A stretch of 64,000 nt of DNA, from NCBI RefSeq assembly GCF_003052515.2, contig NZ_QARE02000015.1:62001-126000 (forward strand), read 5' to 3'. Under the pieces are notes generated by a model that saw only the letters and a program-made list of their open reading frames with translations, made no database searches and was not told where the DNA came from. Source of the DNA: Pseudomonas sp. RIT409 (GTDB lineage: Bacteria; Pseudomonadota; Gammaproteobacteria; Pseudomonadales; Pseudomonadaceae). Each line of letters begins with the position of its first letter. Position 1 is the first letter of the stretch. The position numbers and the translations under genes were made by a program. Positions 9,439-17,514 of the stretch are shown piece after piece.

Positions 9439-9984
9439 CTACTGGTTTTTGGCGGGCGTGCTGTGTGGGGAATCTGCCAGAGCATCCAGCGCATCCAGAA
9501 TGCCGTCCGCTCCAGGGTTGATTGCCATTGGTGAAACGTAGCTCCAGGCGATCACCCCCTCCTTGTCAATCACGAACAACGCTCGCTTACACACTCCAAG
9601 GTGGGCATCGTACGCACGATACTGTCGCGCCACTGCCCCTTTGGGCTCGAAATCGGCAAGCAGGCTGAAGTGAAAACCACGATCTTTGACGAAGGCCTGA
9701 TGACACCAGGCGCTGTCGACGGAAATACCCAACAGCGTCGCGCCGTACTCTCTGAATGTGGGGAGCACCTGGTTGTACAAAGTCAGTTGGTCGCCACACA
9801 CCGAGCTCCAGTCGGCGGGATAGAACGCCAGTATGACGGGACTTCCCTTCAGCTCGTGCAGGGACAGCCGCTGATCGGGGGTCGCGTACAGGGAGAAATC
9901 GGGAGCGACAGTGCTGGCTGAAAGGGGTTCTTGAATCAGGCTGTCGGTCGTTTCTTTTGCATCATCCAATGCTGAGGTGTTCAT
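9439..9984 (-). CDS. Peroxiredoxin (AhpC/TSA family)
   Basis: A 181-residue peroxiredoxin with the thioredoxin-like fold: VAPDFSLYA, then VILAFYPADWSSVCGDQL carrying the peroxidatic Cys at about residue 63, then LLADFEPKGAVARQY and a second Cys in GVCKRALFVID. Family members reduce H2O2 and organic peroxides. The normal TxxC context is altered to SSVC. The reading frame is open further upstream to a TTG at 10098, but I take the ATG at 9984: AGGG lies eight bases before it, and the residues before it look non-coding (proline-rich, no family match). It is first in a pair with the DsbA-like gene. Confidence 0.87.
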   Translation of the reverse strand: MNTSALDDAKETTDSLIQEPLSASTVAPDFSLYATPDQRLSLHELKGSPVILAFYPADWSSVCGDQLTLYNQVLPTFREYGATLLGISVDSAWCHQAFVKDRGFHFSLLADFEPKGAVARQYRAYDAHLGVCKRALFVIDKEGVIAWSYVSPMAINPGADGILDALDALADSPHSTPAKNQ

Positions 9985-10336
9985 TGCTTGAGCCCTGATA
10001 GGTGGAGGTGGGTTCTGCTCAGCCGGATACGACTCACCCGGCGGGATCACTCCATCCACCGTCAAGGGATTCAAAATGGCGAAGATGCCTCGATACAAGC
10101 CTGAGTGTCTTCGGCTGCGAGGTTAGGGGCCGCATCGACAAGCATGAGGAGGTCCGCCGTGCTTTTGCGGAATGGGGGTTGAGGCCAGGTTGGCAGCACA
10201 ATGGCTGATCTGATCTGGCGCACCCATGACTATAGTCGCTGTTGGCACCTGCCGACCGAAAAGAGACCTGCGGTACGTCCGAACTCCGCCGCGTAAAAAG
10301 TGGCAGGGACGAGTTGGAGTGCCTTGTCGAGCGTGC
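9985..10336. other. Intergenic region, 352 bp
   Basis: This stretch separates the peroxiredoxin start from the monooxygenase stop. It must hold the promoter of the minus-strand peroxiredoxin/DsbA pair. No convincing -35/-10 pair, palindrome or small gene was found. The open frames in it have no ribosome-binding site. Confidence 0.4.
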
Positions 10337-10639
10337 TTAGCCGGGCAGCTTAGCCGCAAGGACGTCAACCTTCTCGATTGACGGCGGTTCGGCAAACAAT
10401 TCAGCAGCCTTTGCCATAAGCGCGGCGGCGACCTTGCCCGAAAGATGAGCCTGTCGGCCTGCTTCATCCGGGAAGGCGTCAAAGATGCCAAAGTTGGAAG
10501 GCCCCAAGCGGATGGCGAACCAGGCCGTGGTGGCTGGCTCCTCCTCCACGATAGCGAGACCACTCATTAAAAAACGCTCCACCTCTTTCTCTTTCCCGGG
10601 TTTTGCTTCGAGACGAACGAACAACGCTACGTTGACCAT
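10337..10639 (-). CDS. Putative quinol monooxygenase (ABM domain)
   Basis: A 100-residue protein of the antibiotic-biosynthesis-monooxygenase fold (dimeric alpha-beta barrel). It opens VNVALFVRLEAKPGKEKEVERFL and contains TTAWFAIRLGPSNFGIFDAFPDE, the usual pattern of YgiN-like small monooxygenases. The ATG has AGAGGAGA a few bases upstream. Family members oxidise quinols or small aromatics without cofactors, but this one's substrate is unknown. It lies downstream, on the same strand, of an N-terminally truncated SDR gene and a short decayed frame, so it is probably the survivor of a former operon. Confidence 0.8.
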   Translation of the reverse strand: MVNVALFVRLEAKPGKEKEVERFLMSGLAIVEEEPATTAWFAIRLGPSNFGIFDAFPDEAGRQAHLSGKVAAALMAKAAELFAEPPSIEKVDVLAAKLPG

Positions 10640-10654
10640 GACGTGTCTCCTCTT

Positions 10655-10741
10655 CTACGACCAGTCATCATGCGCCATGCTTTCCGGTAAGCCCAACGGA
10701 ATATTCGCCAACTCGTCAGTAAGGTCCAACGTCGCGGGCAT
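10655..10741 (-). pseudogene. Possible decayed gene fragment (C-terminal end)
   Basis: A 28-codon frame ends 16 bp before the ABM gene start (MPATLDLTDELANIPLG to the stop). Its codon use resembles its neighbours, and further coding-like sequence seems to continue upstream in another frame. The family was not recognised. It could be the tail of a gene broken by the same event that truncated the SDR upstream. Chance cannot be excluded. Confidence 0.25.
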
Positions 10742-10888
10742 GGAAACCAACGTCGAGTCATTTTGCCGACCGAGCAAGCGGCCAGAAGCGCACGCTGAAG
10801 TTCGGCAGCGTCCGCACGCAATCGCTCGGTTAGAACCGGTCGATCGCAAGCAACGGCTTCAAACCGTTGCCAATTCTCACCCGACGGG

Positions 10889-11371
10889 TCAGAGCTTGTA
10901 GCCACCACTCGCTTCAATCACTTGTGCGGTTATCCAGCGCTCTGCATCAGAGGCCAGAAAAGCAACGACCGATGTGATGTCTGCAGTATCTCCAAAACGC
11001 CCCAGGGCGGTATCGGCCTCGATTGCTTTCACCGTGTCGGGATTTTCACGAACAGCCGCATTCATGTCGGTTTTTACCCAGCCCGGTGCAACGGCGTTCA
11101 CGGTGATACCCCGTGGCCCCAGTTCCATAGCAAGCGAATGCGTGAGGTTGTTGATGCTCGCCTTCGCCATGGCGTAAATCGGTACAACCGGCAGTGGGCG
11201 AGTGCCAAGCGCTGAAGAGATATTGATCACCCGTCCACCCTCTGCAAGCCGACTCAATGCGTTTTGGAGCACGAAGAATGGCGCGCGGGCGTGGACAGCG
11301 AAGATCGCGTCCCAACTGGCGGTAGTCGCATCCGCGAAACCGCCCAAGGGGAGCAGCGATGACTTGACCAT
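10889..11371 (-). pseudogene. N-terminally truncated SDR oxidoreductase
   Basis: The 160 readable residues are the C-terminal two thirds of a short-chain dehydrogenase: the catalytic Tyr-Lys (PIYAMAKAS), the preceding Ser block (VINISSALG), the PG loop (VAPGWVKTDM) and the end FLASDAERWITAQVIEASGGYKL. The first ~85 residues, with the TGxxxGIG cofactor-binding loop and the NNAG motif, are absent. Upstream there is only AT-rich promoter-like DNA with an inverted repeat. The family needs the missing Rossmann half to bind NAD(P), so the remnant should be inactive. A related full-length SDR is found at 23054-23797. Confidence 0.75.
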
Positions 11372-11429
11372 CCTACGCGAGGTACGGGGGTGAGCTCGCC
11401 CTCAAATGCTTAAATTTTCACATTGCACT

Positions 11430-11467
11430 TGTAGTGATCGATACATATAAATATAGTGGTCACTACA
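11430..11467. promoter_or_regulatory. Inverted repeat, probable TetR-type operator/promoter
   Basis: TGTAGTGATC (11430-11439) pairs with GGTCACTACA (11458-11467); nine of ten bases match, with an 18-bp AT-rich spacer containing TATAAATA, a good -10 candidate. It lies 71 bp before the NTF2-like gene and between it and the truncated SDR. The TetR gene at 12900 in the same operon is the likely binder (inference). Confidence 0.55.
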
Positions 11468-11537
11468 GGAAGCATGAATGTGCACTGACCCTACCCATTA
11501 GCCATTCATCCAACATCGATCCAACACGGAATGCGCA

Positions 11538-12020
11538 ATGAATTCTTTTGCTGATGCCAACGTTAACGCTTCGATCTCGGCCGAGCGTGAGATCGGTCGT
11601 TTGATCTCGACCTATTCCTACCTTCTCGACAGCGGAAAATTCGACGAGGTAGCCAAGCTCCTGAAACATGCCACGCTCGAAGTGCCAGGGGCGACTGCTG
11701 AAGGAGAGGCCGATATCGAAAAGTTTCTGATCTCGGGAGTTCAGCGCCATGAAGACGGTACCCCTCGCACCTGGCACGCGGTCTCTAATATGCTCATTGA
11801 TGTCGATGTTGAGCAGGGCTCAGCCACGTCAAAGAGCTACTTCACGGTTCATCAGGAACTCAAGGGTTTCCCGCTGCAAGCCATTTGTGCGGGCCATTAC
11901 CACGACACTTTCTGCAAGCTCAACGGCAGCTGGCACTTTGTGCGAAGGGCTGTTACCGCCCACTTGATGGGTGATTTGAAGTTTCATGTTGGCGGCCTCA
12001 GCAGCGACACAGCGTCGTGA
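11538..12020 (+). CDS. NTF2/SnoaL-like fold protein
   Basis: A 160-residue single-domain protein of the nuclear-transport-factor-2 superfamily (SnoaL_4 type). The pattern is EREIGRLISTYSYLLDSGKFDEVAKLL at the start, then HAVSNMLIDVDVEQGSATSKSYFTVHQ and a final WHFVRRAV. Such proteins act as small cyclases, isomerases or dehydratases, or as non-catalytic binding modules; no specific reaction can be assigned. It is the first gene of an overlapping operon: its stop overlaps the GTG start of the next SDR gene by 4 bp. A second, shorter NTF2-like gene occurs at 22291-22638 in a similar cluster. Confidence 0.75.
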   Translation: MNSFADANVNASISAEREIGRLISTYSYLLDSGKFDEVAKLLKHATLEVPGATAEGEADIEKFLISGVQRHEDGTPRTWHAVSNMLIDVDVEQGSATSKSYFTVHQELKGFPLQAICAGHYHDTFCKLNGSWHFVRRAVTAHLMGDLKFHVGGLSSDTAS

Positions 12021-12757
12021 ACGCAACGGCTACCGCCTGTAAGACGGCTTTGATCACCGGTGGCAATAAAGGCATTGGCTTTGCCATCGCCACCGGGCTA
12101 GGCAAGCAGGGATACAGCCTGTGGGTCGGCGCTCGCGATGTTCGCAGAGGTCAGCGGGCGGTCGGGCAGTTGGTGGCAATGGGCATAAATGCTCGCCTCC
12201 TCCTCATTGACGTCACCGACGATGAGAGCGTCAATGCCGCGGCGCGGCGAGTGCTAAAGGAATCCGGGCACCTCGACATCCTGGTGAATAACGCGGGCAT
12301 CATATTAGGAGCGGATGCCTCGCCTTTGGAGCAATCGCTTGCCGAGGTCAAGGCCGTGTATGAAGTCAACGTATTTGGAGTTATCCGGGTGACGCAGGCC
12401 TTTGTGCCAGCACTTCGCAAGTCGAAGAGCGCAAGGGTTGTGATTATCGGCAGCGGCTTGGGCTCGTTGGGTCTTGTAAATAACGCAGCGTCTATTTACT
12501 CGACGGCCAATTTTCTGGCTTACAACTCATCGAAGACAGCCGTTAATGCCGTTGCCGTTTCTTTTGCAAAAGCGCTGGCGCCAGACGGCATAAAGGTCAA
12601 TGTCATTGAGCCGGGAAGTGTGGCAACCGATTTGAATGAGCATCAAGGCGCGCTGACGCCGGACGAAGGTGCATCTGTAGCGATACGGCTGGCCACTATA
12701 GGGGATGACGGTCCGACGGGAGGCTTTTTCGGGCACGAGGGTGTGCAGCCTTGGTGA
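12017..12757 (+). CDS. SDR-family oxidoreductase
   Basis: A 246-residue classical short-chain dehydrogenase/reductase. It has the cofactor loop TGGNKGIG (about residues 14-21), NNAG (about 90-93), a Ser in IGSGLGS, the catalytic YNSSK (Tyr and Lys) and the EPGSVATDL loop. The sequence is closest in feel to carbonyl-reductase-like SDRs (ALITGGNKGIGFAIA). The start is GTG, overlapping the stop of the NTF2-like gene (GTGA), which suggests translational coupling. The substrate is probably a small ketone or aldehyde handled together with the NTF2, VOC and RidA proteins of the same operon. Confidence 0.87.
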   Translation: MNATATACKTALITGGNKGIGFAIATGLGKQGYSLWVGARDVRRGQRAVGQLVAMGINARLLLIDVTDDESVNAAARRVLKESGHLDILVNNAGIILGADASPLEQSLAEVKAVYEVNVFGVIRVTQAFVPALRKSKSARVVIIGSGLGSLGLVNNAASIYSTANFLAYNSSKTAVNAVAVSFAKALAPDGIKVNVIEPGSVATDLNEHQGALTPDEGASVAIRLATIGDDGPTGGFFGHEGVQPW

Positions 12758-12899
12758 CGAAACATTCCTGTGTATCGCATGAGACCCATCCTCGCGGTCG
12801 AGGCTGTTTCAGCGGTGCGAATGACACCCCAAAGCTTGCGTCCATCGCTCGATTACCGTTGCATTGGCTCCGAATAAATTTTGGACAGGCGAATCCAAT

Positions 12900-13538
12900 A
12901 TGAAAAATCAACGTTCGCAAGCAACACCACAAGGCGCTGAGGACTTGGCTGTCCGTAAGCAAAGGCGATCCCTGGACCGAGAGGCGGGAATACTCATCGC
13001 GAAGGATCTGTTTCACGAACGAGGGTTTGATGCTGTTGGTATCGCGGAGCTGACGCGTGCTCTGAACATCAATCCACCCAGCCTCTATGCTGCCTATGGC
13101 AGTAAGGCCGGGTTATTTGAGCGATGTCTCGCAGTTTACGTCGAAGAAGCAAACCTGCCGGCGGATAAAATCCTGACGGATGATCGCCCCTTGCATGAAG
13201 CGATGACCGACTTATTTCTTAATGCAGCCGCGCTCTACACTCGGTCAAAGGTCAAGCGGGGCTGCATGGCCGCGGAAGGCATGCGTTCTGCTGATCCGCA
13301 GGTACGTGCACTTGCTAACGGCTATGGAGACGCTGCCGCTTCGTTCATCGAGCGCTATATCCGCCAAACTCAGCCGCAACGCTCTCGCGAGCTGGCGGAT
13401 TACGTTGTGACCACATTGCAGGGCTTTTCGGCGGCGGCTCGATCAGGATTGTCCCGGCCTCGCCTCACGAAAGTCGCGAGCCTTGCTGGCCAGAGCTTCG
13501 AGGCTTTACTCGCCCCCACGAGCGGCTCGCATCCATGA
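12900..13538 (+). CDS. TetR-family transcriptional regulator
   Basis: A 212-residue TetR/AcrR regulator. The helix-turn-helix lies at about residues 25-70 (AKDLFHERGFDAVGIAELT, then INPPSLYAAYGSKAGLFERCL), followed by a ligand-binding C-terminal helical domain. A frame-open TTG exists 36 bp upstream, but ATG 12900 leads directly into the family's N-terminus. Its stop overlaps the next gene's start by 4 bp (ATGA), so the regulator lies inside the operon it probably controls. The inverted repeat at 11430-11467 is the best operator candidate. Confidence 0.87.
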   Translation: MKNQRSQATPQGAEDLAVRKQRRSLDREAGILIAKDLFHERGFDAVGIAELTRALNINPPSLYAAYGSKAGLFERCLAVYVEEANLPADKILTDDRPLHEAMTDLFLNAAALYTRSKVKRGCMAAEGMRSADPQVRALANGYGDAAASFIERYIRQTQPQRSRELADYVVTTLQGFSAAARSGLSRPRLTKVASLAGQSFEALLAPTSGSHP

Positions 13539-13960
13539 CAGTCCTAGACCACATCGAAGTGGCAGTAAGTGACGCTGAGACGTCGCGGCACTTTTACGAA
13601 CGAGCCCTGAAACCTTTGGGCATCTGTCGCATCATCACGATCGAACCTTCGCGGACACGTACGGGCGGGACGCGACATGGCTTTGGCAGGGAGGGGTACC
13701 CCAGTCTGTGGGTCCACGACAATGAAGAGCCCAACGTCGGCATCCATATCGCATTTGCCGCACACTCAAGAGACTTGGTCGACGCCTTTTACAAAGCGGC
13801 TTTACAAGCTGGAGGGACGGACAATGGACCACCGGGCGTGCGCAACCAGTACCACGCCCACTACTACGCCGCTTATGTGCTGGATCCGGATGGCTTTAAC
13901 ATTGAGGTGGTTTGCCAAAGCACCCAGGACACAGCATTAGAGGATCCATTAAATGCCTAG
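13535..13960 (+). CDS. VOC-family protein (glyoxalase/dioxygenase fold)
   Basis: A 141-residue vicinal-oxygen-chelate protein: TVLDHIEVAVSDAETSRHFYERAL at the start, a central VGIHIAFAAHS and the C-terminal HYYAAYVLDPDGFNIEVVCQ. Metal-ligand candidates are His6, the central His and the C-terminal Glu. It is clearly related to the VOC gene at 22648-23043, sharing the HYYAA/RYYAA-x-V-x-DPDG motif. Function within the superfamily (isomerase, extradiol dioxygenase or resistance protein) cannot be told. It overlaps the TetR gene by 4 bp and the RidA gene by 8 bp. Confidence 0.82.
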   Translation: MTVLDHIEVAVSDAETSRHFYERALKPLGICRIITIEPSRTRTGGTRHGFGREGYPSLWVHDNEEPNVGIHIAFAAHSRDLVDAFYKAALQAGGTDNGPPGVRNQYHAHYYAAYVLDPDGFNIEVVCQSTQDTALEDPLNA

Positions 13961-14381
13961 ACTGACTATCCAACCGCCTTCTTTGTTTTCGAGTCTTGAG
14001 TGGGGATTTTCGCAAGTCGTGGTCTGTGGGCCAGGAAACATTGTATCCATCGCCGGGCAAGTCGCTTGGGACGCTACGGGTACGCGAAACGCAGAAGGAT
14101 TAGAGGGCCAGTTTCGCCAGGTATTGAAGCAGGTCGTTATCGCTGTCGAGGCGGCTGGCGGCGTGTCGGATGATATTCAGAACCTGCGAATCTACGTTCC
14201 AAACTTCCGATCGGGTGCGGATGCCGATGTGCTTGCAAAGGTTTTAGTTGAGATTTTTGGCTCCGAAAACCCACCGGCCTCCTCGTGGATCGGGGTCCAA
14301 GCGTTGGCCCAACCGGAGTATCTGGTGGAAGTAGAAGCCATGGCCGTCGTTCCGGGCAAACGCCAGTTCCGATCGTGGTAA
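13953..14381 (+). CDS. RidA/YjgF family protein
   Basis: A 142-residue RidA-superfamily protein: IVSIAGQVAWDATG near residue 30, then LEGQFRQVLKQVVIAVEAAGG and the C-terminal PASSWIGVQALAQPEYLVEVEAMAVV. The catalytic Arg that canonical RidA uses for enamine/imine hydrolysis normally sits in a segment such as RxxVxV; here the aligned segment reads SSWIGVQ, so it belongs to another subfamily (Rid4-7 like) and deaminase activity is doubtful. It is last in the NTF2-SDR-TetR-VOC-RidA operon, overlapping the VOC gene by 8 bp. Confidence 0.8.
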   Translation: MPRLTIQPPSLFSSLEWGFSQVVVCGPGNIVSIAGQVAWDATGTRNAEGLEGQFRQVLKQVVIAVEAAGGVSDDIQNLRIYVPNFRSGADADVLAKVLVEIFGSENPPASSWIGVQALAQPEYLVEVEAMAVVPGKRQFRSW

Positions 14382-14407
14382 CGGATGCTGGGTAAGAACT
14401 AAGAAAA

Positions 14408-14596
14408 CTATGACGCTCGGTCCATGAGTACGAACTCTGTCAGAGCCGCGTTTCCTGAAGTTTCTTCAGACCCCATTAGAGTAAAGTTGTCCAGAATGCC
14501 AGATAAGTTTCTGTTGAACGGGTAACTCGTGGCCGTATGGCGGGCGTCACCCGCGAGCACTGTAAATACATTGAAAGAATCTGGCAGCCAAAATGC
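14408..14596 (-). pseudogene. Possible decayed gene fragment in 306-bp gap
   Basis: The gap between the RidA gene and the next SDR has no intact gene. On the minus strand a 62-codon open stretch reads like real protein (for example NVFTVLAGDARHTATSYPFN, and a tail ALTEFVLMDRAS before the stop at 14408-14410). It begins at an in-frame stop and has no start codon with a ribosome-binding site. The family was not recognised. It is consistent with the 3' remnant of a deleted gene. Confidence 0.3.
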
Positions 14597-14687
14597 TCAT
14601 GGTGGAGGGCCACAGCTTAGGCATAACGTTGGCTCACCCTGAACAACTGTGAATGTCGCAGTCTCATTTAAACGAAAGGATCAACTA

Positions 14688-15443
14688 ATGTCAGGCAAAC
14701 TTTCCAATAAAATCGCTGTTATCACAGGCGGGTCGAGCGGAATTGGTCTCGCTATCGCCAATGAATTTGTCGCTGAAGGCGCCTACGTATTCATCACCGG
14801 CCGCCGCGCCGCTGAACTTGAAAAAGCGGCTAAGGAAATAGGACGGAATGTCACCCCTGTTCAGGGTGATGTCGCTGACTTAGAAGACCTCGAGAGGCTT
14901 TACGGCATCGTTGAGCGTGAGAAAGGCCGCGTCGATATTATCGTCGCAAACGCTGCCGTTGGGGGGTTGGCTCCGCCAGGTGCCGCCGCGTCGCCGGATC
15001 ACTTCGATCGAGTTTTCAACGTGAACACCCGAGGCGTCTTCTTTACCGTGCAGAAGGCCGTCAAACTACTAAGCGATGGAGCGTCTATCGTCCTCACTGC
15101 GTCGAACGCCCATTATCTGGGTATTCCCGGTTTCGCCCCCTATTCCGCCTCCAAAGCAGCCGTTCGCTCATTTGCTCGTACGTGGGCCGCTGAATTCAAA
15201 GATCGAGGCATCCGCGTCAATACCCTTAGCCCTGGTCCTATCGATACACCGATCATGGGCACATCTGGGCTCACTCCCGATGAGGTCGAGAAGTTTATGC
15301 AGCAAATAGTGGCGAATGTGCCCCTCGGCCGCATGGGTCGGCCCGAGGAGATGGCGAAGGCAGCTCTTTTCCTCGCCTCTAGCGACTCAAGCTTCGTCAC
15401 CGGCATCGATCTGGTTGCCGATGGCGGTATGACTCAGATTTAA
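14688..15443 (+). CDS. SDR-family oxidoreductase
   Basis: A 251-residue classical SDR. It shows TGGSSGIG (about residues 13-20), a NAAVGG block in place of NNAG (VANAAVG), the catalytic YSASK (Tyr/Lys), SPGPIDTPIM and the C-terminal FVTGIDLVADGG. It resembles the glucose-1-dehydrogenase/3-oxoacyl-ACP-reductase-like group, though the true substrate is unknown. ATG 14688 is preferred to an upstream in-frame ATG at 14649 because AAAGGA lies eight bases before it and the protein then begins at the normal family position. It is a monocistronic unit. Confidence 0.87.
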   Translation: MSGKLSNKIAVITGGSSGIGLAIANEFVAEGAYVFITGRRAAELEKAAKEIGRNVTPVQGDVADLEDLERLYGIVEREKGRVDIIVANAAVGGLAPPGAAASPDHFDRVFNVNTRGVFFTVQKAVKLLSDGASIVLTASNAHYLGIPGFAPYSASKAAVRSFARTWAAEFKDRGIRVNTLSPGPIDTPIMGTSGLTPDEVEKFMQQIVANVPLGRMGRPEEMAKAALFLASSDSSFVTGIDLVADGGMTQI

Positions 15444-15740
15444 TTTATTTGTGTCACGCCGCCACATTCGTTAGGACAAGCGAGCGCCGCATGATCTGGC
15501 ACTGAATCAATCCAGTAAATACCGCTGCACATAAGCACGGTGAGCAGCGATTAACGCTCGCCTTGCTTATCCCGCAGCACAGCAAGGCGCACTGTGATAT
15601 CGGTTCATTAGGCACGGAGGCTGTATGTCCTTCATAGCTGCCTCCCATGGCACCGACGGCCTTGATACAACTTCAGCTTAGGTGCCAGGGTAGGCTCGAA
15701 GGATGAACACAACTTAGGTGCTTTTTTGAGGAACCTTTAC

Positions 15741-16592
15741 TCACTCGACTGGCGTTGCGGGCTTCAGGTCGTATGCGGCCTGCACGAGCTCATGTCGGGT
15801 ACCAAGTCCGTCCTGAAACGAACGATCCCAGACCGCTTGCAGTTCATCTTTGACCTGCGTCTCAAAGGCCTTGAGCACGACATTTCGATAGCGCTTCGAA
15901 CGGCCTTCAATTACATCGAGGACCGCGTCGACCACCGGTTTGAAATCAAATTGCTTGTGGGGAAAGGCAATTGAACTGTAATCAAACAATCGAGATTTAG
16001 GGTCGCTGGCCCATGTCTGCCAAGTTTCAAACATTCGGTCATTGAATCCGGTCAAAAACGGGCCTGGATTAATGGTAGCGACCTGGACGTTGAATTCGAG
16101 CATCTCCTTTCGAAGGGCCTCCGCGAAAGCTTCCACAGCGTGCTTAGATCCCGCATATGCACCGGTAAAGGGGTCAACGGTCAGGCCGGCCACAGACGAC
16201 ATGAAGATCACCATTCCTTGACCCCGCCTGGCCATGCTCTTCGCGATTCCCTGCGTCAACAAAACAGGCCCAAATACATTAACCTCGAACTGACGCTGGA
16301 GCTGTGCGTATGGAATATCCACGACGCTTCCGCCCTCAGAAATACCAGCGTAGTTCAGTAAAATGTCTATTGGCCACAGCTGTGCTCGGTCCCTGTCCTG
16401 AGCATCGGTCACGTCTAACTTCTCAAGCTGAAGATCCAACCCTCGGCGCTTGGCTTCATTGCTGAGGTCTGCGATCTGTGCAGTGATTTCAACCCCGGCA
16501 ATCACATGATGCCCCGCAGCCGAGGCTTGTAACGCGATTTCTTTCCCGAACCCAGTTCCAGCGCCCGTAATAAGGATAGTTTTGGATGACAT
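15741..16592 (-). CDS. SDR-family oxidoreductase
   Basis: A 283-residue SDR with TGAGTGFG (about residues 8-15), a variant NYAG in place of NNAG, the Ser of FMSSVAG, the catalytic YAGSK and the loop NPGPFLTGF. The long C-terminal tail (residues 230-283) suits the retinol-dehydrogenase-like class. It follows the HbpS/GlcG-like gene with only 15 bp between, so the two form an operon. The 297 bp downstream of its stop are empty of recognisable features. Confidence 0.86.
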   Translation of the reverse strand: MSSKTILITGAGTGFGKEIALQASAAGHHVIAGVEITAQIADLSNEAKRRGLDLQLEKLDVTDAQDRDRAQLWPIDILLNYAGISEGGSVVDIPYAQLQRQFEVNVFGPVLLTQGIAKSMARRGQGMVIFMSSVAGLTVDPFTGAYAGSKHAVEAFAEALRKEMLEFNVQVATINPGPFLTGFNDRMFETWQTWASDPKSRLFDYSSIAFPHKQFDFKPVVDAVLDVIEGRSKRYRNVVLKAFETQVKDELQAVWDRSFQDGLGTRHELVQAAYDLKPATPVE

Positions 16593-16607
16593 AGATATAA
16601 GTCCGCC

Positions 16608-17060
16608 TCAGTTTTTTTGAGAATGCATTGACTTTGGCAGTGCGTTTTTTTCAAACGCACCCACCGCCGCTAGCGCGATTTGATGATCCTGCTCGGCCGT
16701 GCCGCCGCTGACCCCAATGGCTCCGATGACGCAGCCATCTGATTTGACAGGAACTCCACCTGCGAACGTGATTACTCTTCCATTGATGCTGCCTGCAAGC
16801 CCGTACAGCGAACCTCCGGGTTGCGCCTGATCAGTTAGCACGCCTGTATCTGAACGCAGTACGCAGCTCGTAAAAGCCTTATCAATAGAATGATGTACGC
16901 TGCCCAATTGAGCACCATCCATCCGAACATGAGCTATTAAGTAACCTGTGACATCCACAATTGCGATATTGCTTGGACTGGAAAGCCTGTTTGCTTCTGT
17001 CTCGGCGGCAGCAATAAGCGACTTCGCATCGGTCAGTTCGAGTGAAACTAGGCTGTGCAT
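16608..17060 (-). CDS. GlcG/HbpS-family heme-binding-like protein
   Basis: A 150-residue member of the GlcG/HbpS (DUF336) family. The signatures are AKSLIAAAETEANRL, a DVTGYLIAHVRMDGA segment, SIDKAFTSCVL and GGVPVKSDGCVIGAIGVSGGTAEQD near the C-terminus. Relatives bind heme or cobalamin-like ligands, or occur beside oxidoreductases with no known role. There is no signal peptide. It is the promoter-proximal gene of a two-gene unit with the SDR that follows. Confidence 0.8.
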   Translation of the reverse strand: MHSLVSLELTDAKSLIAAAETEANRLSSPSNIAIVDVTGYLIAHVRMDGAQLGSVHHSIDKAFTSCVLRSDTGVLTDQAQPGGSLYGLAGSINGRVITFAGGVPVKSDGCVIGAIGVSGGTAEQDHQIALAAVGAFEKNALPKSMHSQKN

Positions 17061-17514
17061 GCTGGCACTCCCTGATAGTTGATGGGTTGCAGCCGCAGGG
17101 ATTCTTCACGTCCCCTGCGCCGATCTCCATTTGAACTTTGAAATCGTCGTATGGAGGTGTTCTATTGAGCGATTGAACAGGAAGATGTTTGATGAAAGAA
17201 ATTCAACTCGGCGATGAGCAGGCTTGGCCGATCGCCGTTGTGTAACCGGTGATCAAAATACTCGTCGCTAGGATGAGGTTTCCTCATCGAACCAAATCAT
17301 CCGTGGAACTATCTCTTTTAATGCGCCACCACCCAAACAGATATTTCTAAAGCTGAACCTGGTCACGCGCTCCTTGCCCCTTGGGGTCAGAACAGTGTGC
17401 AGCTTCAGGCCGCGATGGGAATACATCGACTATCAGGTGTCGCTAACGCTAACCATGACCATCGAACTCGGTCGGTCGTCTTCAATAGAGACCGTTCTCG
17501 GTAAAGGGGTTGTT
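17061..17514. other. Divergent intergenic region, 454 bp
   Basis: This gap separates the GlcG-like gene (minus) from the aldo/keto reductase (plus). It holds a perfect 7-bp inverted repeat GATGAGG-TTT-CCTCATC (17271-17287) that could be an operator. A 17-codon frame at 17191-17244, preceded by AGGAAG at good spacing, might be the start of a decayed gene. No promoter was firmly identified. Confidence 0.4.
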
